Shown here piece after piece: positions 1 to 8,059 of a stretch of DNA of 15,350 nucleotides (position 1 is the first letter of the stretch; each line of letters opens with the position of its first letter). Both the position numbers and the translations under genes were made by a program. The DNA lies in contig CAMWYL010000036.1 of the NCBI GenBank assembly GCA_947178465.1, positions 1-15,350 on the forward strand, written 5' to 3'. The notes below the pieces were generated by a model. The model had not been told where the DNA came from. It saw only the letters and a program-made list of their open reading frames with translations, and searched no databases. This DNA comes from an uncultured Lachnospiraceae bacterium (lineage in GTDB: Bacteria > Bacillota > Clostridia > Lachnospirales > Lachnospiraceae).

Positions 1-815
1 GCCCACTGGTTTACACCTGCAGCCCACTGATCCATATGGTAGGTCGTTCCATCCCAGCCAAACTCACCAATCAGGTTATTTCCGTTTGAAATCGGATAAT
101 AGGTAACAAGGGAGTGGAACTGATTGAAGCCGTAAGTACCTGCGTCCGTATTGGTAGCCGCCTTAAAGGAATTTACCATCTCGTCCCATGTCCAATTTGT
201 GGACGGCGCGTCGATATTCAAAGTCTCGAATACGTTCAAATCGCAGTAAATCGCATCCGGGAAGAACTTAATCGGTGTTGCAAGCTTCTTATCCGTGCCG
301 TAATAACCAAGCTTCGCGCTGTTGATGGACGGAAGAATATTGTTGTTCTCCGAATCCGCCTCCCAATAAGGTGTCATATCGCCAAGCAGCGCATTGGATA
401 ATGCAAAGTCACAGTTTCCGAGGATCATAAAACAATCCGGTGTCTGTCCTGACTGAACCAGGTTCAACAGGGTATCATTATAACCGTCTGTAGAGAATGC
501 CTGTGTCTCCACCTTGATATTCGGATACTTCTTCATAAATGCATCCGCAACCGCATTTACAAGCGCCTCGCTGTCAAAGTGCATGTAAGTAAGCGTAATC
601 TCTTCGGTTGTCATTTCCGGCAATCCGGAAGCCGCGGCATCACCGGAGCCTGCGGTATCTCCTGATGCGTCCGGTGTGGCAGTCGTATTGCCTGCCGAGG
701 AATCCGTCCCGTTAGAAGCCGTGTTTGAAGAGTTTGCATTCGACCCGCCGCAGCCGCTCAATAAGCCTGCAATCAGGGTCGTAGCCATCATTAGACTGAT
801 AACTTTCTTTTTCAT
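1..815 (-). CDS. Extracellular sugar-binding lipoprotein of an ABC importer (3' end beyond window)
   Basis: The ATG at 815 is preceded by an AAGGAGG-type ribosome binding site (822-830). The frame stays open to the left edge, giving 271 visible residues. A type 1 (MalE-like) binding protein is usually about 430-480 residues, so roughly 60% is seen. Residues 1-21 are a lipoprotein signal peptide (MKKK, hydrophobic core) ending in the lipobox LSGC, so Cys22 should be lipidated and tether the protein to the outer face of the membrane. Residues 23-65 are a Ser/Thr/Asn/Gly/Ala-rich linker. The binding-protein fold starts near residue 71 (EEITLTYMHF), followed by the family-typical AFMKKYPNIKVE and SGQTPD segments. 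It is the last gene seen in the operon, 53 nt after a MalG-type permease, and most likely delivers sugar to the adjacent permease pair. The substrate is unknown. Confidence 0.9.
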   Translation of the reverse strand, partial: MKKKVISLMMATTLIAGLLSGCGGSNANSSNTASNGTDSSAGNTTATPDASGDTAGSGDAAASGLPEMTTEEITLTYMHFDSEALVNAVADAFMKKYPNIKVETQAFSTDGYNDTLLNLVQSGQTPDCFMILGNCDFALSNALLGDMTPYWEADSENNNILPSINSAKLGYYGTDKKLATPIKFFPDAIYCDLNVFETLNIDAPSTNWTWDEMVNSFKAATNTDAGTYGFNQFHSLVTYYPISNGNNLIGEFGWDGTTYHMDQWAAGVNQW

Positions 816-868
816 TTTGTTTCCTCCTTAAAATTTTTATATAAAGAATGTCTCTATGAAACATTTCC

Positions 869-1894
869 CTATTCACCTGTAATACCGGTACGGTCCACAC
901 TCTCAACGAACTGCTTCTGGAGTACCAGATACATCAGCAGCAACGGCAGAATGCTCAACATCGTACCCGCCATCTTGATTGACTCGTTAATATCCACCAT
1001 GCCGCTTCCCGCTACGCTTCTCGCCGTATTATAACTGTTCTCAAAGTTCTTAAGGGAAACGATGAGCGAGCTCCAGTGATAGGTATCGGCATTGCTTGTA
1101 AACGCACCGACTACGTACAACTGCGTCAGGTAGGACTCGTTCCAATACCATACGATGGAGAACAGGAACACTACCAAAATCGCGGGTGCCGCTGACGGAA
1201 GGGCGATTTTTCTGAATATCTTGAAATGTCCCGCACCGTCAATCTTTGCCGCCTCTATCAGTACCTTCGGTATCTGACGGAAGAAGTTATAAAAAATCAA
1301 TATAAATATCTGCGACTTGATGCCCTGCCCCAGAACCGCCGGGACAACAAATGCCTTCAGCGAATTAATCAATCCGAGATTGGTATAAAACACGTAGGTC
1401 GGCATCATGGTCGCCTGCGGCGGAAGAATAAAGGAGAACAGGAGCAAGCCGATTAACAGCTTCTTTCCCTTGAACTCATACCGCGCAAAGCCATACCCTA
1501 CAATCGCGCAGATTACCACGTTTATCAAAGTGGGAATACCCGCCACTACCACCGAATCCCGGAAGGTTTTCCAGTAATCCATTGATTTCAATGCCTGCTT
1601 ATAATTGTCAAGATACATCTGACTCGGAATCCAGTTAATGGAGGTATCCAACAAGTCGTTGAGGTTCATAAAGCTCTTGCTTATCATATAGAGCACCGGA
1701 TACAGATAGACAAACCCGATACTGATAAGAAGCAGATAAATGACGAAGAGCTTTCCTGCGCCCTCGGTGTCCTTGGAACCGAATATGAACTTTCTGCATT
1801 TATATTTCATCTGCTCGCGGTTTTCCGCACTAAGCACTCTTTTTAGACTGCTTTTGTTTTTGCTTAAGCTGCTGCTTTGCATATTTTCGCTCAT
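869..1894 (-). CDS. Carbohydrate ABC transporter permease, MalG type (second pair)
   Basis: This is an inner-membrane subunit of a sugar importer (binding-protein-dependent transport family, MalG/AraQ-like). The open frame can be extended to a TTG at 1927, but the ATG at 1894 has a strong AAGGAGG (1911-1905) 10 nt upstream and is preferred, giving 341 residues. The first transmembrane segment is at about residues 48-70, preceded by a polar, basic tail of some 45 residues. The cytoplasmic EAA loop that docks on the ATPase is clear at residues 214-233 (EAAKIDGAGHFKIFRKIALP). Further hydrophobic segments follow, with the usual RTGITGE-like C-terminus. The start lies inside the 3' end of the upstream MalF-type gene (65 nt overlap), so translation is probably coupled. 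It pairs with the gene at 1830-2858 and with the lipoprotein binding protein downstream. The substrate is unknown. Confidence 0.93.
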   Translation of the reverse strand: MSENMQSSSLSKNKSSLKRVLSAENREQMKYKCRKFIFGSKDTEGAGKLFVIYLLLISIGFVYLYPVLYMISKSFMNLNDLLDTSINWIPSQMYLDNYKQALKSMDYWKTFRDSVVVAGIPTLINVVICAIVGYGFARYEFKGKKLLIGLLLFSFILPPQATMMPTYVFYTNLGLINSLKAFVVPAVLGQGIKSQIFILIFYNFFRQIPKVLIEAAKIDGAGHFKIFRKIALPSAAPAILVVFLFSIVWYWNESYLTQLYVVGAFTSNADTYHWSSLIVSLKNFENSYNTARSVAGSGMVDINESIKMAGTMLSILPLLLMYLVLQKQFVESVDRTGITGE

Positions 1895-2858
1895 TGCGCT
1901 CTCCCCTCCTTCTGATCTTCTTCTCAAGCCGTGCTTCCTTCTTCATCTCACGACGGTGCTTCTTCGCACGCCGCTCGTATACATCCTTGCGCCCCATAAT
2001 CAACAGTGCAAAGAGAATTACAATCGCGGACTCGATTAACGAATACAGCCATGCCATCGCGGAAGCGTATCCGTATCCGCCTGTTGCAGAAAGCATCGTG
2101 TCATAAATCAGTACAATCAATGAATTCTGCTCATTGTTGGACATGAAGATTACCGTATAGACCACATTCAGCAAAATCATCGGCTTCACCGTCGGAAGCG
2201 TGATCTTCCAGAAGCATTCCCACTTGGAACCGCCGTCCATCTTCGCCGCCTCATAGAGCGAGGTGTCAATCTTCTGCAACGCCGCAAGGAAGATTAATAT
2301 CTGCACGCCGGAGTACCACAGAAGGGTAATCATATTGCTGAACACACTGGTGATACTTACCGCCAGAACATGCGGCAGATATTCATCCAGAAGCTGTTCA
2401 ATCATGGTGACATTCATCATCGGGATGCTTGCCGCCTCCTGGTCGGCAAGCTGCTGCATAACAGGACCGCTGGCAATGATAATCGGCAGGAAAAATATCA
2501 TTCTGAAAAGTCCCCTGCAGGATATCTTCTGATTCAGAAGCATCGCGATAATCAGTGAAAACGCCACAATAACCGGCACGGATATGAGCGTCTCCAGCAG
2601 ATATGTTTCCAGACCCATAATAAAATCGGGATCCTTCAAAAATATCTGGCTGTAGTTTTCAAAACCCACATACACCTTCGCCATTCCCTGCGGCAAAAGC
2701 CTGATCTTGTTCAGCGAATATTGGAAGGACTGCGCCATCGGCCACAGTACCAGTGCGACAAGGCCAATCAGCCACGGTAATATGAAAAGATAGCCAATCG
2801 CATTTTCCCGACGTTCCAACTCACCGGGCTTTATTTTTCTGCCATTCTTCTTCATCAT
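1830..2858 (-). CDS. Sugar ABC transporter permease, MalF type (second pair), with long basic C-terminal tail
   Basis: This is a 342-residue multi-pass permease. Transmembrane segments are visible at about 20-45, 88-108, 115-132, 165-195, 222-240 and 266-288, with the EAA loop at 203-222 (EAAKMDGGSKWECFWKITLP). Two adjacent ATGs are possible. The one at 2858 forms an ATGA overlap with the stop of the upstream gene. The one at 2855 sits 5 nt from the AGGAGGT (2867-2861), whereas the first is only 2 nt away, so 2855 may be the true start. Either way translation should be coupled to the DUF5696 gene. After the last membrane segment there is a tail of about 53 residues (290-342), of which 25 are Lys or Arg. 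MalF-type permeases normally end shortly after the last helix, so this cytoplasmic tail is unusual. Part of it is encoded in DNA that also encodes the start of the next permease. Confidence 0.93.
   Translation of the reverse strand: MMKKNGRKIKPGELERRENAIGYLFILPWLIGLVALVLWPMAQSFQYSLNKIRLLPQGMAKVYVGFENYSQIFLKDPDFIMGLETYLLETLISVPVIVAFSLIIAMLLNQKISCRGLFRMIFFLPIIIASGPVMQQLADQEAASIPMMNVTMIEQLLDEYLPHVLAVSITSVFSNMITLLWYSGVQILIFLAALQKIDTSLYEAAKMDGGSKWECFWKITLPTVKPMILLNVVYTVIFMSNNEQNSLIVLIYDTMLSATGGYGYASAMAWLYSLIESAIVILFALLIMGRKDVYERRAKKHRREMKKEARLEKKIRRRGERNERKYAKQQLKQKQKQSKKSA
1905..1911 (-). promoter_or_regulatory. Ribosome binding site that fixes the start of the second MalG-type permease
   Basis: AAGGAGG on the minus strand, 10 bases before the ATG at 1894 and inside the coding sequence of the upstream permease. 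It decides against the TTG at 1927, which has no such site. Confidence 0.7.
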
Positions 2859-5140
2859 ACACCTCCTATCGCATACGAAAGTGCGGGCACTGTCGTGCCG
2901 TCCACAACAGCATCTGCGTTCGAGTAATTCACATACACCTTCACGCCATTGTCATAGGTCACAATCGTGACACCATTGTCATTTATCTCATGATTTGTGA
3001 TCATGCTTCCCCTGACCAGCTCATTTACCGCTTTAAGCTCACGGTAGTAACTCAAAATCTGCTCACGGTAAACCGTGTACTGCGACGTATACACATGGCT
3101 GGAATTTGTATAAATCAGCTCTGACGGGTTCTCATAGGTCAGGTAGAAGGACGGATAAATACCGGTCTCCACCAGTTTGAGGAAATATTCCCGCTCGTTC
3201 GCCTCGAAATTCACGTAATCGCCGTACATCGGGAGCGTTCCCTTCAATACGATCGACAGGAACGGTACGCTCTGATCCGTATAAATATAGTCAGAGTCTG
3301 AAATCGGCATATCCACAATCGCCTTGGAGTACTGCCAATAGCACTGCACCGGCGACTCCAGCAGAACCTCCATGCTTTCATTCAACTCCTTGAGCGTTGC
3401 CTCATACAGATACTTCGACACATAGCGGGTCTGCATCGTGTCTCCCATCGTATAGGTAAATAAGGTATTTCCTACTTCCGCCAATGCAATCTTGTCAATT
3501 CCCTTTTTGCGGAAGCTCTTTTGGAGTCTCTGCAAATTCTCCCTTGTTTTCTGCGGTGTCCAATAAACAAAGGTATCATATACCGTCTGATGAGTGCTCT
3601 CCTGATACGTTCTCTTATCCATCTTCTTTACCGTGTCAAAGGTTGTATTTCCGGTCTCCGGATTCGCACGAACCCCATCCGTGTAAAGATAAAAATCAAT
3701 GTTTCGCGCCTCACACTCCTCCATCAGCTTGGAAAGCTCTCCGGCGCCTCCGATGCTGCCATCCACATCATAGGAGGTAACAGGCAGGCTGTAGATACCG
3801 CCATCCTGCCAGCCCTTGTAGAGTGAGAGGATATTGTCAACGCCCTCCGCCGCTAAATCATCATAAATCTCCCGGATATTATCAACCGTCGTCACGGGGT
3901 CATCCTTTTTCCACAACATCCAGTTCTCAACGTCCATACCGAGGAAATCCAGCCTTACCTTGAAGTCGTCTGCCACATTTACCAATTCACCCTTCTCCAG
4001 CAGATAATCCCGATATCTTTTCGCGAGTCCTGCATAATTCGCCTCATCCCCATCCACAAACAGATAACGGATATTAATATCGTAATTGATGCGGTCCGTG
4101 ACCTTCGTAACGGAACCTCCGGAATTGGAAGTCGGCTGAATATATGTCGTACATTTTCTGAAGGCCGCCGCCACCCAATTATAATCGGAATAAGCACCAT
4201 TAGGCGTCGCGTAGATGGAAGCCTCCTCCTCACCGCTCTCAATAACGGCCAGGTAGCCCAGCGCATCCTCTGTATGCACCATGCCGTATACCGGCGCAAG
4301 AATCGTCTGCGCGTCGTTGTGGGTCTCATAACGGTCCCAGAGCAGTGACAATACATAGGATTCTCCTACGCCGATGTCGGTGCCGTACACCTTCTGCACA
4401 TAGCCGGAGTCAAAACGTCCCTCCTTATCGTCCAGATAAATCAACGCGCCATTGCCATCCGGCACGAACATATAGCCTTCCTTCTCTCCAAGTCTCGAAT
4501 TTCCGAGAAGCGGGAACACATAAATATTACCGATTTTCTTGTTCGCCGCATTTTCATAAATAGAGCTTTCCGGAATTGCTGCCGTAATGCTGCCGTCATC
4601 ATAAAGCTTCACTTCGACCTCAAACCCCAGTTCCTGTGCCGTATAGTCCAGCTTTGCATGGAAACCGCCCGGAATCAGCTCCACCGATACCGCCGCGCCA
4701 CTGGTCTCCAAGCCCAGCTTCCGCTGCATGGTGTTGGTCTCCTCCTGAAGCTCCACCACAATACCTGACTGTAAAAAACCTTTCCATGTCTCGTTCACAT
4801 TTCCGAGCCGCTCCTCATCCCGCACGGTGGACTCCATCATAGCGCCACTGAGCTTATTTCTGACGATAATGGAGAGTGCCGGTTCATATAAGTACAATTC
4901 GTAGCCGTCGTTTTCCGCTACCAGATGATGCCCGTTTAACTCTTTGGAGGTGTCCACCCCGCTTGCGCTCAGGGGAGCCGCAGGCTCCTTCACCGTCTGC
5001 TGTACCTGGCTGAAATCCAACGCGTCCTTCTTGCCCGAATTGGAAACCAGTATTGCCACAACGATAATCACAATGATAATCAGAGCCACAATTAATCCGA
5101 TAAGCACCTTGCGTTTCTTTTTGTTCTTCTTAGCTTCCAA
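2855..5140 (-). CDS. Membrane-anchored DUF5696-type protein, glycosidase-like layout
   Basis: I place this with the DUF5696 family from recall of its sequence style and its usual neighbours (sugar ABC permeases and a YIP1 protein). No biochemical role is established to my knowledge. The best start is the TTG at 5140, 10 nt after GAGGTG and overlapping the upstream stop by 11 nt, giving 761 residues. A further in-frame TTG at 5164 lacks a ribosome site. Residues 3-12 are basic, 11-34 form a single membrane anchor, and the rest should be outside. A beta-rich region (about 65-385) precedes an alternating alpha/beta region (about 395-650). The latter has strand-like segments KVRLDFLGMD, GVDNILSLYKGW, IDFYLYTDG and IDKIALAEVG, as in TIM-barrel glycosidases with an N-terminal beta-sandwich. 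A final beta domain contains VTYDNGVKVYVNYSN. Acidic residues near 488 (YTDG) and 555 (AEVG) are possible catalytic positions, by inference only. A non-catalytic glycan-binding role is the main alternative. Confidence 0.8.
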   Translation of the reverse strand: MEAKKNKKKRKVLIGLIVALIIIVIIVVAILVSNSGKKDALDFSQVQQTVKEPAAPLSASGVDTSKELNGHHLVAENDGYELYLYEPALSIIVRNKLSGAMMESTVRDEERLGNVNETWKGFLQSGIVVELQEETNTMQRKLGLETSGAAVSVELIPGGFHAKLDYTAQELGFEVEVKLYDDGSITAAIPESSIYENAANKKIGNIYVFPLLGNSRLGEKEGYMFVPDGNGALIYLDDKEGRFDSGYVQKVYGTDIGVGESYVLSLLWDRYETHNDAQTILAPVYGMVHTEDALGYLAVIESGEEEASIYATPNGAYSDYNWVAAAFRKCTTYIQPTSNSGGSVTKVTDRINYDINIRYLFVDGDEANYAGLAKRYRDYLLEKGELVNVADDFKVRLDFLGMDVENWMLWKKDDPVTTVDNIREIYDDLAAEGVDNILSLYKGWQDGGIYSLPVTSYDVDGSIGGAGELSKLMEECEARNIDFYLYTDGVRANPETGNTTFDTVKKMDKRTYQESTHQTVYDTFVYWTPQKTRENLQRLQKSFRKKGIDKIALAEVGNTLFTYTMGDTMQTRYVSKYLYEATLKELNESMEVLLESPVQCYWQYSKAIVDMPISDSDYIYTDQSVPFLSIVLKGTLPMYGDYVNFEANEREYFLKLVETGIYPSFYLTYENPSELIYTNSSHVYTSQYTVYREQILSYYRELKAVNELVRGSMITNHEINDNGVTIVTYDNGVKVYVNYSNADAVVDGTTVPALSYAIGGV

Positions 5141-7160
5141 TTCTATACACCACCTCTCGCACAACCGTAATGATGAAGTCGATCACCTGTGAGAACAGTA
5201 CATAAATAATACATACCAACAATGTCAGGATCAGCACCGTAAATGTTGTAAGCGCCAAAGCCTTCGCGGTCTCTTTCACGGTAAAGTTGTTGACCTCCTT
5301 CACCGTGATCAGAACCAACACCACCATCCATACCCATACAATAATGTTTGCAAAGGAGATCAGGAAAACCTCATTGTATGTCAGTACATTGGAAAGCAGA
5401 ACCACAAAAGGCTTAATCACGATAAACGGCGTCAGGCAATATGCGTATGCACAATACAGTTCCTTGAAAAAGGCCTCGCCCTCATTGATGGTTACCACCA
5501 GATAATTACAGAGCGTCAACCCGATGAAAATCACCAGAACCGTGCCGACATCGCTGATAATGTCATAACGGCCTTCTCTTACGTTCTTCACAAGGAAGCC
5601 GCTGAAATATTTCTCAATAACGGATATCAGAATATAGCCCGCCAACAAAATATTCGCACAAGCAAAGCTCGCCTTCCCTTCCCGCTTCACGCCGTAGCAG
5701 CCGTCAAACGGATGCCGCATAAAATACAGACAATATTTGAGCTGTCCCAAGAGCGGAACCTTCTCAGAGGGTCTTGTCGGACCATCCTCACCGTACTTTT
5801 TCTTTCGCCACCTCTTATAGAAGCTTATCGCTACAGCCAATGCGACGATAACAATCACTGCTGTTACCAGATACTTTCTGATCCAGATATTTCTTACTTC
5901 CCAATAGGCATCGGAATAGCCCTCAAAGGACTTTGCAAGACGAAAATAGCGCAACGCCTCGGTGTAATTCTCCTCCTGTAAATATGCATGCCCCATCGCC
6001 TGGTTGGCGTAGTCAAACATACTGTTCATCTGGAGCACCTTTTCAAGAGGCTCCTTACTCTCCGTGTAACGCCCCTTCGAAAAGAGGTAGAGTGCCTCAT
6101 GCAAAAGATTCGTAAACTCTGTAGGCTCAAAAATATGTACCTGCTTTTTATCGGAGTCGAGCAGATAGATCCGGTCCTGATTATCGACCGCAATCGCCTC
6201 CACTTTATTACAAAGACCGACGCGCTGCCGTCCGTCGTCTCGGCCTCCGAACATAAAGAGCAGCTCGCCTTCCTCATTATACTCATAAATGTAACCGTCC
6301 GAATCTGCAACAAGCATATTTCTGTAATTACCGGTCGTCACCGCAGCCGGGAGGTCTGCCCAATATGGGTCAGAATCCAGCATGTTCTTACCTGCGATAT
6401 TCAGCTTTTTCAGGCACATGTCCTTGTCGCCCTGTGTTACCGTGTAAATCAGCCCCTCCTCGTCAATGTGGAGGTTGGTCGGCGTAGACGGGATATTGCT
6501 CAGCATCTGCGCCCGCTGCGCATCCGTAAGAATCGCACGCTGTATAATCTGGAACGGACTCAACGTGGTATAGTTCGTACCGAAATATCCAAGGAAGGAA
6601 CCGCCGTCTACGGGACTGAGCTGCACGATACCGTTCATGTTACCCTCGCAGATAATGTACATGGTTCCCGTCTTGTTGGCTACCACCTTAATGGGTCTGA
6701 AATTCATGTTGTTTCCGTATATCGGTGAATTCGGTCGACCATACTCGTTTAAAAGCGTTCCGTTTGTATCAAATACAAACACCTTTTCCGCATCCTTATC
6801 CGCCACATACACCTTGTCATCTCCGGATATAAATACGCCGGTCGGCGTCTGCAAAACGCCTTCCCCGATCATCCGCACCTCGTCGCCGTCTACCGTGCTG
6901 ACCATAATCACATGCGCGCCCGAATCGGCAATATAGAGGTTTCCGTCATTTCCGATGGCAATGTCCATCGGCGTCACAAACGAGGTCTCTCCAACCTTTG
7001 TAATCGCGGACAGCGGATTGTAAGCGGACTGCGTCTCCAATACATAACCATAGCCGTCTACCGTATAGGTTTTATAGGGTGTTTCTGCCATTGCAGTAGT
7101 GCTCAGAATCAAACTCAGGACTACTGCGATTAAAAGCAAGCCTTTTCTCTTATTTTTCAT
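5130..7160 (-). CDS. NHL-propeller, TPR and YIP1-domain membrane protein
   Basis: The protein has 676 residues. The ATG at 7160 follows GGGAGGGG within the 13 nt gap after the upstream gene. Residues 1-25 are a signal peptide with an AMA cleavage site. Six repeats of the form 'hydrophobic-D-x-x-G-x-hydrophobic-Y-hydrophobic' begin near 65, 107, 157, 228, 281 and 321 (for example IGNDGNLYIADS, VDNQDRIYLLDS), indicating a six-bladed NHL beta-propeller. Residues 352-415 look like one or two TPR units (AMGHAYLQEENYTEALRYF). A membrane segment at 430-447 is followed by the basic stretch KRWRKKK, so the propeller and TPR should be outside. Residues 468-670 contain about five hydrophobic segments of a YIP1-like membrane domain. 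No enzymatic motif is visible. Its place between two sugar importers suggests a scaffold or sensor for the surface machinery, which is inference. Confidence 0.85.
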   Translation of the reverse strand: MKNKRKGLLLIAVVLSLILSTTAMAETPYKTYTVDGYGYVLETQSAYNPLSAITKVGETSFVTPMDIAIGNDGNLYIADSGAHVIMVSTVDGDEVRMIGEGVLQTPTGVFISGDDKVYVADKDAEKVFVFDTNGTLLNEYGRPNSPIYGNNMNFRPIKVVANKTGTMYIICEGNMNGIVQLSPVDGGSFLGYFGTNYTTLSPFQIIQRAILTDAQRAQMLSNIPSTPTNLHIDEEGLIYTVTQGDKDMCLKKLNIAGKNMLDSDPYWADLPAAVTTGNYRNMLVADSDGYIYEYNEEGELLFMFGGRDDGRQRVGLCNKVEAIAVDNQDRIYLLDSDKKQVHIFEPTEFTNLLHEALYLFSKGRYTESKEPLEKVLQMNSMFDYANQAMGHAYLQEENYTEALRYFRLAKSFEGYSDAYWEVRNIWIRKYLVTAVIVIVALAVAISFYKRWRKKKYGEDGPTRPSEKVPLLGQLKYCLYFMRHPFDGCYGVKREGKASFACANILLAGYILISVIEKYFSGFLVKNVREGRYDIISDVGTVLVIFIGLTLCNYLVVTINEGEAFFKELYCAYAYCLTPFIVIKPFVVLLSNVLTYNEVFLISFANIIVWVWMVVLVLITVKEVNNFTVKETAKALALTTFTVLILTLLVCIIYVLFSQVIDFIITVVREVVYRIGS

Positions 7161-7173
7161 TTTTACCCCTCCC

Positions 7174-8046
7174 CTACTTGATACCTGAATGCGCCATGGT
7201 ATTCATAAAGCTCTTCCTGAGTATCAGGAAAATTGCAAGGTTCGGTATAAACTGTAACAAAATACCCGCAGCCTGTATTCCCTGACCGGCTACATTGCTG
7301 TTCTGGTTTGCCAGGGTATTCAGATAGAACGCAAGTGTTTTCATGCTCTCATCGTTCGTGTAGAAGTTAGAGCTCTCTACATTCACCCACACCTGCTGAA
7401 AGGCGAGAATTGCAGTCGTCGCAATCGCAGGCTTTACAAGCGGTATGATAATGGAGCGGTAAATCTTAAAATCCGACGCGCCATCCATATACGCCGCGTC
7501 CAGCAGCGCGTCCGGAATCTGGTCAATAAACTGCTTTACGAGGAAAAGCCCTACCGGCATCGCAAGCAGCGGTAAAATATGCGCTAAATAGGTATCCTTC
7601 AACCCGAGCATATCAATTACAAGATAACGCGGTATCATAACCGCAACGGACACAAACATCAGCGCGGTATTGTTAACCTCAAGCAGTGCGTATTTTCCCT
7701 TAAAACGGAGCTTCGATAACGCAAAGCCTGCCATTGTGGAGAAAATAATGGACAACAGCACGACCGAACCTGTTACCACAATACTGTTAAAGACATAACG
7801 GCTCATCGGGATGTTACTGTTGGAGGAAGCCTTAAACAGCTTCACAAAGTTATCTAATGTGGGTCTGCGTACCAAAATCTGCGGTGGGAAAGCAAACAGC
7901 TCATCCATCGGCTTAAACGCGTGGCAGACGATAAAAACAATCGGAATGCCCATAAATACCGCAAGCGGTAAAAGGATCAGGATAATCTTAAGCTGTCCCA
8001 GGTTAAATTTCTTCGGGTTGATATTACTTCCTTTATATCCGGCCAT
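7174..8046 (-). CDS. Carbohydrate ABC transporter permease, MalG type (first pair)
   Basis: This is a 290-residue permease subunit, a normal length for the family. The ATG at 8046 has GGAGGTGG about 7 nt upstream. The first membrane segment is at residues 18-40, followed by the exposed loop FAFPPQILVRRPTLDNFVKLF typical of MalG/AraQ/LplC-like subunits. More helices lie at about 88-110, 125-143, 152-171 and 207-220, with a last one at 258-276. The ATPase-docking loop is at 183-202 (DAAYMDGASDFKIYRSIIIP), with Asp replacing the usual first Glu, a common variation. It lies 13 nt after its MalF-type partner and shares no overlap with it. Together with that partner and the 996-residue binding protein it forms the first importer of the operon. 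The sequence differs clearly from the second MalG-type gene, so the two pairs are not a recent duplication. Confidence 0.94.
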   Translation of the reverse strand: MAGYKGSNINPKKFNLGQLKIILILLPLAVFMGIPIVFIVCHAFKPMDELFAFPPQILVRRPTLDNFVKLFKASSNSNIPMSRYVFNSIVVTGSVVLLSIIFSTMAGFALSKLRFKGKYALLEVNNTALMFVSVAVMIPRYLVIDMLGLKDTYLAHILPLLAMPVGLFLVKQFIDQIPDALLDAAYMDGASDFKIYRSIIIPLVKPAIATTAILAFQQVWVNVESSNFYTNDESMKTLAFYLNTLANQNSNVAGQGIQAAGILLQFIPNLAIFLILRKSFMNTMAHSGIK

Positions 8047-8059
8047 CTTTTACCACCTC

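Noticed and set aside
1895..1927. Longer N-terminus of the second MalG-type permease from a TTG at 1927
   Set aside because: The ATG at 1894 has a strong AAGGAGG, the TTG has none, and the added residues only deepen the overlap with the upstream gene.
5988..6728. Long plus-strand frame of 246 codons opposite the propeller gene
   Set aside because: It is a frame shadow of a clear minus-strand gene, with no ribosome site and no recognisable domain. The same holds for 8180-9055, 10372-11124 and 13990-14775.
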